A stretch of DNA of 25,675 nucleotides from a virus. The DNA is taken from the IMG/VR virus record IMGVR_UViG_3300026512_000370, positions 1 to 25,675 of that record. The stretch is one strand, 5' to 3'. Position numbers and translations under genes: made by a program. Under the pieces are notes generated by a model, which did no database searches, was not told where the DNA came from, and saw only the letters and a list, made by a program, of their open reading frames with translations. Below are positions 1 through 7,581 of this stretch, piece after piece; the stretch's first letter is position 1, and each line of letters opens with the position of its first letter.

Positions 1-147
1 TTAACAGCAGTAAACACAGCACTCACAAACATAGCGAAACACTTAGGAATGTTTGAGAAAGACAACAAGCAAAAAGCAGGAGAAGTAAGCATAGCAGATT
101 TTGCAAAATGGTTGCACGATGAAAATAGTAAAAAGGGCAAACAATGA
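1..147 (+). CDS. terS: Terminase small subunit, C-terminal end (partial)
   Basis: Frame 1 is open from the left edge for 48 codons to a TGA at 145-147, so only the C-terminus is visible. It contains TNIAKHLGMFEKDN followed by a lysine-rich stretch. This resembles the 'LGKHLGMF.DK' signature near the end of Terminase_2-type small subunits, which recognise phage DNA and hand it to the large subunit. Its place directly before the large terminase, with one small gene between, fits. The last codons (KKGKQ) overlap the next start by 4 bases (ATGA at 144-147). The DNA-binding N-terminus lies outside the window. The assignment rests on one short motif plus context. Confidence 0.7.
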   Translation, partial: LTAVNTALTNIAKHLGMFEKDNKQKAGEVSIADFAKWLHDENSKKGKQ

Positions 148-491
148 AACAATCAGAATATAAGTCGATGGAAGAATTTGCAAGATGCTGGATTAAACAA
201 AGAGACGAAAATATAATTTTAATGAAAAAACTTAAAATTGCAGAAATTGAAATAGGCAAGTTGTTAGAATTGAATGATACTTTACAAAAAACAATAACTA
301 GAAAAGATTATCTGATAGAAAGAAAATATACTGAAATTAGTGCGTTTGAATTAAGCGAGAGGAACAAGGAAATAACAAAGCGATACAGAGATAAAAGTAT
401 TAATATGAATAGCAATATAAGAGCTACAAAAGAAAGAATTTATAAAATGAATGTAAACGAACTAATTGAAGAGTTTGGAGATGTAGAATGA
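144..491 (+). CDS. Small coiled-coil protein between terminase subunits
   Basis: 115 residues, not recognised. The start is the ATG overlapping the previous stop, with AAGGG six bases upstream (133-137). The protein is charged and almost wholly helical in composition. Residues about 30-75 look like a coiled coil, and an Arg/Lys-rich stretch follows, ending in an acidic tail (ELIEEFGDVE). There are no catalytic motifs, signal peptide or membrane segment. It overlaps the terminase large-subunit start by 4 bases, so the two are probably translationally coupled. Its place suggests a packaging accessory role or an unrelated cargo gene; the sequence does not decide which. Confidence 0.7.
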   Translation: MKQSEYKSMEEFARCWIKQRDENIILMKKLKIAEIEIGKLLELNDTLQKTITRKDYLIERKYTEISAFELSERNKEITKRYRDKSINMNSNIRATKERIYKMNVNELIEEFGDVE

Positions 492-2869
492 CTGATGAAG
501 AACTCTTAATACGATGGGGCAACTCTATTGAAATCTTTGTGGATGAATGTTTGTTTGCTAAGAGTGATAGAAAGCCATCAAGCCAACAACGAGCAGTATT
601 GCAGGACATAGATGCAGGTATTAAAGATATAAGCATAGCGTCAGGACACGGATGTTTTGGAATAGATACAGAAATAATGCTAAGTGATGGAAGCATAAAA
701 GCAGTTCAAGATATAAAAGTGGGCGATAAGCTTATGGGAGATGATGGAAAAAGTAAGCGGAATGTTTTAGAGTTATACAGAGGTCGAGAAGAAATGTATC
801 GGTTTGTGTATAGAGATAACACAGAGCATATTTTTAATAAGTCTCATATTTTATGCTTAGTTGCTACTCAAACACACGGAAAACAGACAACAGGGGATAA
901 GGTAACAGTTACAGTACAAGATTATCTTAAATGGAGTGATAGAAGAAAAAGAACTCACGCTATATATAGAAATTCAACAGAGTTTAGTAAAAAAAACCTT
1001 TTAATTCATCCTTATATTTTAGGAGCGTGGCTAGGAGATGGTGGAAGCAGTAATGATTATATTTGGATGGGTAATAAAAAAGATGCAGTTGCAGAGTATA
1101 TTAAAAGCTTAGGAAATGATTTAACATATAAAAATACTCAAAATAATTGTACTAAATATAAATTAGAGTTGAGACAAGAGTTAAAATCCTTAAACTTATT
1201 AAAAAATAAACATATACCTAAGCAATATTTAACATCAAGCAGAGAGCAGAGATTAGAGTTAATCGCAGGTTTGCTTGATACAGACGGAAGTTTAGACAAA
1301 AGACAATATGAGTTTAGCACAAAGTTTATTCAGTTAGCAGAAGATATAAAGTATCTTTGTAAGAGCGTAGGACTTCACACGACAGTTAAAATTAAAACAG
1401 TTAAAGGTACAGATTATTATAGATTAAGTATCGGTAGAAATACAGAGATTATCCCGTGCAAGAGACACAAAATAAACAAAGATATACCAAGTCAGAGAAG
1501 TAATTTAAACTTTGGTATCAAATCAGTTGAGTGTTTAGGAATAGGCGATTATTATGGGTTTGAATTGGATGGTAATCATAAATTTTTAGGTGGAGATTTT
1601 ACAGTCTTACATAATACGGGTAAATCTACTCTATTATCGTGGGTTATTTTGTGGGTAGGCTTATTCAAATATGATGCGAAAATACCAGCGACCGCACCGA
1701 CCGCACCACAACTTACAAGATTATTATTACCAGAAGTTAGAAAATGGCGTGAAAAACTACCAAAAGAACTTAAAGAGTGTGTAACAGTCAAGAATGATAG
1801 TGTAGCTTTTTGTAATAATAATCAATGTATAGCAAGAACAGCAAGAAAAGAAGCACCAGAGGGTTTACAAGGGTTTCACGCTACTTTTTTATGTTGGATT
1901 ATAGACGAGGCGTCAGGAGTTCCTAATACAATCTTTGAAGTAATCGAGGGAAGTTTAACAGGCAATCAACATTTGCGACTATTAACAGCAAACCCTACAA
2001 GAACAGATGGTTATTTTTACAACTCACAGCATAAGAATAGGGAGCTATGGAAGTGCCACACATTTAATGCAGAAGAGAGTGAGAATGTATCACGAGAGAG
2101 TATAGAAAGAAAGAAAAAAGAGTATGGAGAGGATAGTGATGCTTATCGTGTTCGTGTTTTAGGTAGGTTTCCAAGAACATCAAGTGATGCGGTTATTCCT
2201 ATGTATGTTATTGAAGATGCAATTAATATAGGTGATGATTATAACGATTATGGTGCAGAAGTATGGGGGCTTGATTATGCAGATGCAGGAGATGATAGAA
2301 CTATGCTTGTTAAGAGAGTAGGGCATTATTTCTATGAAAAGTTGGAATGTCCTATTACTGGTAAGCATAGACAAGTGAATACAGCAAGATGGTTAGCGAG
2401 TATCTATCTTGAAGCAAAAGAAAAAGGAAGAGAGCCTAAAGCTATTTTCATAGACAGCATAGGCGAGGGCAGTGGTTTAATGAGTGCATTAAATGAGCCT
2501 CAATTCTATCATATACCCGCTATAAGCTGCAAAGTAAGTGAGAAATCGTCACGACCAGATATTTATCTCAATCTTAGAGCAGAACTCTATTACAAGCTTA
2601 AAAAGATACTTGAAGACGAGGGAAAAATGTTTGATGATGATATGGCAATAGGTGAGTTATCAGCACAGAGATTTAAAATTACAGAAAAAGGAGTAATCCA
2701 AATCATAAGCAAAAAGGATATAAAAGAAGCATTAGGAAGAAGCCCAGATATTAGTGATGCTATGGCATTGGCAAGTAATACAGTCATAACAACACCTGAC
2801 GAGATAGAAGAATATCACGAAAGAGATGTTTTTTTAGAAGAGCAAGAGGGAGAATTTGCATCGTGGTAA
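488..2869 (+). CDS. terL: Terminase large subunit (packaging ATPase-nuclease) interrupted by an intein
   Basis: 793 residues as translated; removing the intein (residues 56-376) leaves 472, a normal TerL length. The spliced P-loop reads SGHG+TGKST (G53-G55 joined to T377-S380). Walker B is WIIDEASG with D473 and E474. The C-terminal RNase H-like nuclease shows acidic residues in GLDYADAG (D596), FIDSIGEGSG (D656) and PDISDAMALA (D757). TerL drives ATP-dependent DNA translocation through the portal and cuts concatemers. The start ATG overlaps the previous stop, with GGAG at 477-480. Portal and capsid genes downstream confirm the module. The enzyme should be inactive until the intein splices, because the P-loop is split. 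Confidence 0.95.
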   Translation: MTDEELLIRWGNSIEIFVDECLFAKSDRKPSSQQRAVLQDIDAGIKDISIASGHGCFGIDTEIMLSDGSIKAVQDIKVGDKLMGDDGKSKRNVLELYRGREEMYRFVYRDNTEHIFNKSHILCLVATQTHGKQTTGDKVTVTVQDYLKWSDRRKRTHAIYRNSTEFSKKNLLIHPYILGAWLGDGGSSNDYIWMGNKKDAVAEYIKSLGNDLTYKNTQNNCTKYKLELRQELKSLNLLKNKHIPKQYLTSSREQRLELIAGLLDTDGSLDKRQYEFSTKFIQLAEDIKYLCKSVGLHTTVKIKTVKGTDYYRLSIGRNTEIIPCKRHKINKDIPSQRSNLNFGIKSVECLGIGDYYGFELDGNHKFLGGDFTVLHNTGKSTLLSWVILWVGLFKYDAKIPATAPTAPQLTRLLLPEVRKWREKLPKELKECVTVKNDSVAFCNNNQCIARTARKEAPEGLQGFHATFLCWIIDEASGVPNTIFEVIEGSLTGNQHLRLLTANPTRTDGYFYNSQHKNRELWKCHTFNAEESENVSRESIERKKKEYGEDSDAYRVRVLGRFPRTSSDAVIPMYVIEDAINIGDDYNDYGAEVWGLDYADAGDDRTMLVKRVGHYFYEKLECPITGKHRQVNTARWLASIYLEAKEKGREPKAIFIDSIGEGSGLMSALNEPQFYHIPAISCKVSEKSSRPDIYLNLRAELYYKLKKILEDEGKMFDDDMAIGELSAQRFKITEKGVIQIISKKDIKEALGRSPDISDAMALASNTVITTPDEIEEYHERDVFLEEQEGEFASW
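653..1615 (+). mobile_element. Intein with LAGLIDADG homing endonuclease, in the TerL P-loop
   Basis: 321 codons in frame within terL (host residues 56-376). The N-terminal splice residue is C56, opening a Hint-type block A (CFGIDTEIMLSDGSIKAV). A block-B-like segment with H120 follows. The endonuclease carries two LAGLIDADG helices: LGAWLGDGG (residues 178-186, acidic D184) and LIAGLLDTDG (258-267, D264 and D266). The C-terminal splice block ends FTVLHN (H375, N376) with T377 as the +1 extein nucleophile. All splice residues and both catalytic acids are present and the frame is intact, so splicing and homing both look functional. The insertion point, between G55 and T377 of the Walker A loop, is a highly conserved site typical of inteins. 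A self-splicing intron is excluded because the frame is continuous and protein-splicing motifs are present. Confidence 0.95.
2846..2852 (+). promoter_or_regulatory. Shine-Dalgarno site supporting a GTG start
   Basis: GAGGGAG lies ten bases before the GTG at 2863. No in-frame ATG occurs near the beginning of that reading frame, so this site decides the start. It lies inside the end of terL. Confidence 0.6.
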
Positions 2870-3153
2870 ATGAAGAAACACCAAACGGAAATGAAATCAA
2901 TACTTATTTTTTGATAAATAAAGTATTCAGTGGAGATGGAGCAGAAGCATTAAGGGTATCAAGACGCTATCCACAAATGAAAGTAACGCTTACACCTAAA
3001 AGTATAGAGAGATATTTAATCTTAGAATGCATAGATGGTGGGCTTGATGATGAAAGTATTGTAGAGTATTTAAGTAGTGATGAACACAAGATTAACATAT
3101 GGCGAGTTAAGAGATTAAGAAAGGAACTAAAAGATGGCAAACGAAAATTTTAG
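2863..3153 (+). CDS. Small protein between terminase and portal
   Basis: 96 residues, not recognised. It starts at GTG, overlapping the end of terL by 7 bases, with GAGGGAG upstream; the next in-frame ATG would remove about 45 residues. The C-terminal half (LDDESIVEYLSS through KRLRKELKDG) is a run of helices ending in a very basic tail, reminiscent of a small helix-turn-helix or DNA-binding fold. That is only an impression. It overlaps the portal start by 20 bases, so the two are probably translated together. Possible roles are a packaging accessory or a regulator. Confidence 0.75.
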   Translation: MVNEETPNGNEINTYFLINKVFSGDGAEALRVSRRYPQMKVTLTPKSIERYLILECIDGGLDDESIVEYLSSDEHKINIWRVKRLRKELKDGKRKF

Positions 3154-4750
3154 TGATGAAATAGTAGCAGAACTTATAGCGATACGAGATGATGCGATAA
3201 ATGGTTATATGCAACATAAGCACGACTTTATAGCGTTAGAAATGGCTTACATCAATGAGTTATCACATAATCAGCGAAAGAGCTTATCAAACAGACGAAA
3301 GAGTGCATTAACACCAAATCTTATAAAGCCTAAAGTGGATAAGATTGTAAGAGACTTGATGAAGTCATTTTTTGGTAATGATGAACTAGCACTTATTAAA
3401 GCAGATAACAAAGAGAGTGAAGAAGATGCAAAAGTATCACAGGCACTCAAAAAAGAACTTAAAGAGTATGGAAGAGATAAAAACCTTTATACAAATTTAC
3501 GACCAGTAGCCAAAGAGGCTTTAGTATATGGTACAGCAGTACAAAAAGTATATTGGAGTTCCAAAGAGAACAATATCAAGTTAGAGAGATGCAGGTTAGA
3601 TGATGTATATCTTGACCCTTACGCACCGATTACACAAGATATAAATTACTTAGTGCATCGTGTTTCAAGTATGACTGTAGCAGAGATTGAAAAACAATAT
3701 CCAAAAGCTGGAGTGGATTGGATGCAGTATGTTAATAACTCACTCAATGCTCAAACTAATCAAAATCAGTTTACGGACATAGGCAAGTTTCAACGAGTAG
3801 AGTTTCACGAAGTGTATCGCAAAAAAAATGGCAAGTGGTATGTATCTACAATATTAAATGATGATGTAGTATTAAGAGCTGATAAATATCTCAAAGATGG
3901 TTTACCTTTTATAATTGGAACGCTTGACCCTCAATTCGTGATGATAAATGAACCAGTCAATCCAGTCCGTGCATATGGTGGTGCTTTTATCGCTCCTTTG
4001 ATGTCTTTACAAAACGAGAACACTATTAAGCGTAACCAACAGATAGACGCAACAGACATACAACTTAATCAAAGATTTATTACTACTAAAGAGAGTGGTG
4101 TAAGAGAAGACGACCTTATATCTAATCGTAAAAAGATTGTAGTTGATAATATCGCAAATATTAAAGAGTTACCGATACCGAGATTAAACGATAGCATATT
4201 CGATGTTCAACAGTTATCAAGAGAAGCAGAAGAGATAAGCGGTATTTCTAAGTTAAGTGAGGGAATGACTGGCGGCAGAAATAAAACAGCAACAGAAGTT
4301 GAAGCTTTACAGATGCAGGGTAGCAATGTAATAGATGATATTTCAAGAGCATTTAACGAAAACTTTTTTAGACCTCTTATCCAGAGAATAGTTTTACTTA
4401 TCTATAAATATAAAGTGAGCGAGAACTTTATAGGTATTAATCGTAAAAGACCTCTTAAACAAAAGATAATTATAAATGTTGGTATAGGCTCAATTAATAA
4501 AATAATGCAAATTGATAATATTGATAAAGCAACAGTAACAGTAACGCAGAGCTTACAGCTATTTATGCAAATGCAAGATATGGCAAGGGTTAAAAAGTAT
4601 ATTTCAATGCTAGATAGCTTAAACATAGAGAAATTGAAGCTTTTAGGGCAAGATAGCATTATAGAGAGTGCAGAAGAGGCAGAAGAGCAAGAAGAGATGA
4701 TGCAACAGCAACAAGTAATGATGCAGCCACAACAGGAGGTAATGCAATGA
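3134..4750 (+). CDS. Portal protein
   Basis: 538 residues, starting at an ATG eight bases after AAGGA (3121-3125). The portal is the dodecameric ring at one capsid vertex through which TerL pumps DNA. Recognition rests on overall pattern: an N-terminal helical region (RKSALTPNLIKPKVDKIVRDL), the core strand region (LERCRLDDVYLDPYAPI), and a later helical segment (LSEGMTGGRNKTATEVEALQ) that is characteristic of podoviral and P22-like portals. Length and place directly after terL fit. The extreme C-terminus is low-complexity and rich in E, Q and M (EEMMQQQQVMMQPQQEVMQ), resembling the start of the scaffold candidate at 5374. The stop overlaps the next start (ATGA). Confidence 0.9.
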   Translation: MANENFSDEIVAELIAIRDDAINGYMQHKHDFIALEMAYINELSHNQRKSLSNRRKSALTPNLIKPKVDKIVRDLMKSFFGNDELALIKADNKESEEDAKVSQALKKELKEYGRDKNLYTNLRPVAKEALVYGTAVQKVYWSSKENNIKLERCRLDDVYLDPYAPITQDINYLVHRVSSMTVAEIEKQYPKAGVDWMQYVNNSLNAQTNQNQFTDIGKFQRVEFHEVYRKKNGKWYVSTILNDDVVLRADKYLKDGLPFIIGTLDPQFVMINEPVNPVRAYGGAFIAPLMSLQNENTIKRNQQIDATDIQLNQRFITTKESGVREDDLISNRKKIVVDNIANIKELPIPRLNDSIFDVQQLSREAEEISGISKLSEGMTGGRNKTATEVEALQMQGSNVIDDISRAFNENFFRPLIQRIVLLIYKYKVSENFIGINRKRPLKQKIIINVGIGSINKIMQIDNIDKATVTVTQSLQLFMQMQDMARVKKYISMLDSLNIEKLKLLGQDSIIESAEEAEEQEEMMQQQQVMMQPQQEVMQ

Positions 4751-5109
4751 TAACTAATGAACAAACAAAAGAAGAAGTAATCACACAAGAGGAGGTAATA
4801 GAAAATGAACTTAGCGGCATAGAAATTGAAAACAAAAGAACTTTTTTAAGAGATACAGAAAGAGTTTTAGCAGAAGCAAATCAATTATTAAGTAGTGATG
4901 TATATTTGTTAATGCAAGATGATTTAAACAGTATGTATCAGAGTGCATTTAGCATAGCATACAGCACAGAAGATGCTTATAAAGCTAAATATGCACTTGA
5001 AGAGATGAAAGGTATAGGCAAGGCTATGAAAGTGCTAGATAACTTGATTATCAGGCTTAAAGATGATGCAGATTTAATCGGCAATGAAATTTTAGAGATG
5101 GAGAAGTAA
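4747..5109 (+). CDS. Unknown helical protein downstream of portal
   Basis: 120 residues, not recognised. The start is strongly supported by a consensus AGGAGGT (4734-4740) six bases upstream, inside the portal's Q/M tail, with a 4-base overlap. The N-terminus is acidic (NEQTKEEVITQEEVIENE). The rest is predicted helix with a regular hydrophobic pattern (ALEEMKGIGKAMKVLDNLI) ending in an acidic tail. There is no membrane segment or enzyme motif. Its place between portal and scaffold suggests a head-assembly role. Confidence 0.8.
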   Translation: MITNEQTKEEVITQEEVIENELSGIEIENKRTFLRDTERVLAEANQLLSSDVYLLMQDDLNSMYQSAFSIAYSTEDAYKAKYALEEMKGIGKAMKVLDNLIIRLKDDADLIGNEILEMEK

Positions 5110-5113
5110 GATA

Positions 5114-5374
5114 ATGGCAACAGCAATAGTAGGTAAAAAGTTCGTAAAAACAACAGCAGTAGAGGTAATAGATGCAACAGAGCATCAAGTGTTACTTCAA
5201 GATGTAAACAAACAGTATGAAACTTACACAGTACCAAGAGATGAGTTTGATGAAGATTATACACTAGGCGAAACGATACTTAATGAGTATGCAGTTCCTA
5301 TGCTTACAGCAGATGATGGTATGGCAGTACCCAACAATGAAAACGATACAAAAGAAGTCGAGGGGACAAAATAA
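5114..5374 (+). CDS. Small protein in head module
   Basis: 86 residues, not recognised. ATG lies three bases after the previous stop, with GGAG at 5100-5103. The first 55 residues look like a small beta-rich domain (VGKKFVKTTAVEVIDATEHQ, then YETYTVPRDEF). The tail is acidic and probably disordered (NNENDTKEVEGTK). The stop overlaps the next start in TAATG. A head-assembly or capsid accessory role is suggested only by its neighbours. Confidence 0.75.
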   Translation: MATAIVGKKFVKTTAVEVIDATEHQVLLQDVNKQYETYTVPRDEFDEDYTLGETILNEYAVPMLTADDGMAVPNNENDTKEVEGTK

Positions 5375-5850
5375 TGCAAGCACCTATGATACAAGAACAA
5401 GAACAACAACAAATGATGCAGGAACAACAACCACAAATGCAACAACAGCCACAAGATGATGTTCAAATGGCTAAAGAGGCTTTAGGGTTAGATACTTATG
5501 AGCAACAACTAGCACAGATGCAAGAACAGATACAAGAGAGTAAAGATAAAGCTATCTTTGAAGAAGTAAGCAAGAAGTATGAAGATATTGACCCAGACCT
5601 AGTTCAAAAAGAACTTACTAAGCTAGCAGAAACTAAGCCACAAATGGCAGAAGCTTTAAAATCAGACCCAGAGGGTATTGAGATGCTATTCTCTAAAGTT
5701 AAAACATCAATGCAACCAACAGAGAAGCCAGATGAAATTACAGATAGTGGTAACAATGGCGGTAATGAAAACAGCGACTTTAACAAGAAAATTGAAAAAG
5801 GTACAGCTAGTGAAATTGATTTAGGTGATTTTATTTTATCGGCACAGTAA
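5374..5850 (+). CDS. Probable capsid scaffolding protein (Q/M-rich)
   Basis: 158 residues, starting in a TAATG overlap with GAGGGG (5360-5365) upstream. The first 30 residues are almost only Q, M, E and P. Residues about 35-110 form an acidic helical or coiled-coil segment (EQQLAQMQEQIQESKDKAIF, then DPDLVQKELTKLAETKPQM). The C-terminus is flexible and acidic. Small, acidic, helical proteins directly before the major capsid gene are usually scaffolds that guide procapsid assembly and are then removed. No protease gene is visible nearby. The call rests on position and composition, not on a family motif. A terminator follows, so this ends the first transcript. Confidence 0.65.
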   Translation: MQAPMIQEQEQQQMMQEQQPQMQQQPQDDVQMAKEALGLDTYEQQLAQMQEQIQESKDKAIFEEVSKKYEDIDPDLVQKELTKLAETKPQMAEALKSDPEGIEMLFSKVKTSMQPTEKPDEITDSGNNGGNENSDFNKKIEKGTASEIDLGDFILSAQ

Positions 5851-5857
5851 CAAATGT

Positions 5858-5897
5858 ACCCTACTTAGTGCAAATATGCAGACAAAGTAGGGTTTTT
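5858..5897 (+). terminator. Rho-independent terminator after scaffold gene
   Basis: A perfect 9-bp stem (ACCCTACTT at 5858-5866 with AAGTAGGGT at 5885-5893) and an 18-base loop, followed by a T run to 5897. It separates the packaging/portal transcript from the capsid gene. Confidence 0.8.
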
Positions 5898-5972
5898 ACA
5901 TAAATATTTCAAAACTCCCTTATTTTAAAAATCTTTTTTTGTAAGAATACGAATACTTTTAAAAAACAAAAA
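5898..5972 (+). promoter_or_regulatory. Putative promoter region of the capsid gene
   Basis: A 75-base AT-rich leader between the terminator and the capsid ribosome site. It contains CTTATTTTAAAAA (5919-5931), a T run, TAAGAAT (5942-5948) as a possible weak -10, and a tandem hexamer GAATACGAATAC (5945-5956). The 13-base core recurs upstream of the polyvalent gene at 22129-22141. There is no clear -35, as is common in epsilonproteobacterial promoters. Placement after a terminator and before the most highly made virion protein is the main argument. Confidence 0.4.
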
Positions 5973-5985
5973 AAGGGAAAAGTAA

Positions 5986-6924
5986 ATGCTAACAACATTA
6001 AATACACAGCTTACGCAAAAGCCCTCGATAGTCGATGCGATTATTAAGCAGGGTGTAGCAACAGCACCGATTTTACAACTTATTGGCACAGGTAGTATAT
6101 CAGCACCTAGTCATAGTTGGATTAACGATAGATATGCAGATGCGAAAGATAATGCAAATCTTGAATTAACAGACTTAGATGAAAATACAGTACCAACAAA
6201 AACAAAAACATCAAATGTAGCACAAATCATTAAAAATGAAGTAGGTGTAACACAAAGACAAATGCAAATGAGCCAATATGGTGGTAAAGAGTGGGCGTAC
6301 CAAGTTGGTAAAAAAGGTAAAGAACATCTTAAAGATATTGAATACGCACTTTTAGGTTTAGGTAATTCAGATATTGAAGCTGCACCAGTAGCGGCAACAG
6401 CAACAAAAGCACCGAGAATGTCAGGTTTATTTTACTTTGTACCAAATGAGCAGAGATATACTCCAGATGGCTATGATGCAAGTGATGAAAGTACATTTGT
6501 AGATTTTTCACTTGATGAATTGCATAACTTCTTAGAGCCTCTTTGGAAGCGTGGAGCAATGGAAGATGATACATTTAAAATTCTTTTAGGCTCAAAGCTA
6601 AAGCAAAAAGTTAATGCAGTATGTAAAGATTATATTATCAAGTATAATCAAGCACACGCAGGAAAAATTGACCCAACAGTAACAAGAATTGTTACAGACT
6701 TTGGAGAGGTAGAATTTCAACTACATAGACACTTTGCAGGCGATGCACTCAAAGATAAAATGATGGCAGGTAAATTCAAAGAAGCAAGAGCGATGTATGT
6801 TTCTCAAACTTCATTTACAGATGTTCCTACTTCTAAAACAGCTAAGTATGGTCGTTACTATTCAGACCTTACATTAGAGGTTAAAAACGGAGATATGTTT
6901 GCATCATCAAAAGGGTGGAAATAG
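5986..6924 (+). CDS. Major capsid protein (DUF5309/SU10-like)
   Basis: 312 residues, starting seven bases after AAGGGA (5973-5978). The protein builds the icosahedral head, probably with an HK97-type fold. The N-terminus (PSIVDAIIKQGVATAPILQL), then HSWINDRYADAKDNANLE, the segment VAQIIKNEVGVTQRQMQMSQ and the DIEYALLG region follow the pattern I know from DUF5309 capsid proteins, represented by phage SU10. C-terminal beta-rich segments (VTRIVTDFGEVEFQLHRHF) fit too. Its place after the scaffold candidate and its own leader and strong ribosome site support high expression. The family name comes from recalled pattern; the capsid role itself is well supported by context. Confidence 0.88.
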   Translation: MLTTLNTQLTQKPSIVDAIIKQGVATAPILQLIGTGSISAPSHSWINDRYADAKDNANLELTDLDENTVPTKTKTSNVAQIIKNEVGVTQRQMQMSQYGGKEWAYQVGKKGKEHLKDIEYALLGLGNSDIEAAPVAATATKAPRMSGLFYFVPNEQRYTPDGYDASDESTFVDFSLDELHNFLEPLWKRGAMEDDTFKILLGSKLKQKVNAVCKDYIIKYNQAHAGKIDPTVTRIVTDFGEVEFQLHRHFAGDALKDKMMAGKFKEARAMYVSQTSFTDVPTSKTAKYGRYYSDLTLEVKNGDMFASSKGWK

Positions 6925-6928
6925 TTAA

Positions 6929-7357
6929 ATGACTTATAGCCAAGTAAGAAAATCAGTTGTAGGACTTCTTAGAGGGGATAATTCTAAATCAGAAGACCTT
7001 TTAACGGATGATGATACTTACTTAGCTATGGCATTAAGAGATGTGATGCTTAGATGTATTCCATCTAAATTAGTAGCACCTTATGATGATACTAAAACAG
7101 ATATTTTTCGTAGGATATACAGCACTTATAATGAGATTGATGAAGTCTATAACCATTGGTATATTAGAAATCCCATTATAAGCATTGAAGATGATGCAGT
7201 AATAGATATTGATGAAGAGCTTAACCAAGCTATTATCTATTATATGTGTAGTTATCTTACGAATAAAAAGAACATAGATTATGCAAAAAATGCACAGGAT
7301 GTAATAAGTTATTACAACTCTAACAGCGTGGATTTATCACAGTATGAACAAGAATAG
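6929..7357 (+). CDS. Probable head-tail adaptor protein
   Basis: 142 residues, four bases after the capsid gene. A helical start is followed by DDDTYLAMALRDVMLRCIPSKL (residues 27-48, key residues Y31, A35, I44-P45), then WYIRNP (77-82) and IDIDEELNQAIIYYMCSYL (92-110). The pattern of a short helical bundle with an 'YIR.P' strand and an acidic DID helix resembles small adaptor (head-completion) proteins that sit under the portal, and position after the capsid gene agrees. A divergent copy of the same domain forms the N-terminus of the 405-residue protein at 18801. It overlaps the next small gene by 14 bases. Confidence 0.65.
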   Translation: MTYSQVRKSVVGLLRGDNSKSEDLLTDDDTYLAMALRDVMLRCIPSKLVAPYDDTKTDIFRRIYSTYNEIDEVYNHWYIRNPIISIEDDAVIDIDEELNQAIIYYMCSYLTNKKNIDYAKNAQDVISYYNSNSVDLSQYEQE

Positions 7358-7511
7358 CGTAGAGATACTCATAGAGAATATGGGAAAAGATATTGATGAA
7401 AAAATCAGAAAAGAAATCAAAGAAAACAATAAAAAGATAGTAAGTAATGTAATGTTATTTATGCAGGTGCTTATCGTTATAGCGGTGGGTTTTTTAGAAT
7501 TTAATAGGTAG
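7344..7511 (+). CDS. 55-residue single-span membrane protein
   Basis: An ATG at 7344, inside the end of the adaptor gene, opens a 55-codon frame ending in TAG at 7509-7511. The first 33 residues are charged and helical (ENMGKDIDEKIRKEIKENNK). Residues about 35-52 (NVMLFMQVLIVIAVGFLE) form one clear membrane helix, and the protein ends FNR. A charged coil followed by one C-terminal membrane span resembles XhlA-like or single-span holin-type phage proteins, but no lysis enzyme is nearby, so the role is open. No strong ribosome site is seen; translation may be coupled to the overlapping adaptor gene. A terminator follows within seven bases, consistent with a last gene of the transcript. Confidence 0.6.
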   Translation: MNKNSVEILIENMGKDIDEKIRKEIKENNKKIVSNVMLFMQVLIVIAVGFLEFNR

Positions 7512-7517
7512 TTTATT

Positions 7518-7540
7518 AAAGGGCTTTTTAAAAGCTTTTT
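7518..7540 (+). terminator. Terminator after small membrane protein
   Basis: A 10-pair hairpin (AAAGGGCTTT at 7518-7527, loop TTA, AAAGCTTTTT at 7531-7540) with two G-T pairs, whose 3' arm ends in five Ts. A second small inverted repeat, TGAGC ATA GCTCA, follows at 7543-7555. Together they separate the head module from the next gene. Confidence 0.55.
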
Positions 7541-7581
7541 GATGAGCATAGCTCAAAAAATTAATACAAAAGGTTTATATT

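Noticed and set aside
653-1615. Group I intron or free-standing endonuclease inside terL
   Set aside because: The reading frame is continuous and the protein-splicing residues (first Cys, final His-Asn, +1 Thr) are all present, which identifies an intein.
4402-4788. 128-codon open frame on the minus strand over the end of the portal gene
   Set aside because: It is a shadow of the Q/E-rich coding sequence, with Cys/Ser runs typical of reverse-read CAA/GAA codons. It has no ribosome site, and all real genes are on the plus strand.
4789-4822. A second perfect AGGAGG followed by ATG at 4805
   Set aside because: The ATG is out of frame with the host gene and its frame stops after five codons. 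The motif is explained by Glu-Glu-Val codons.
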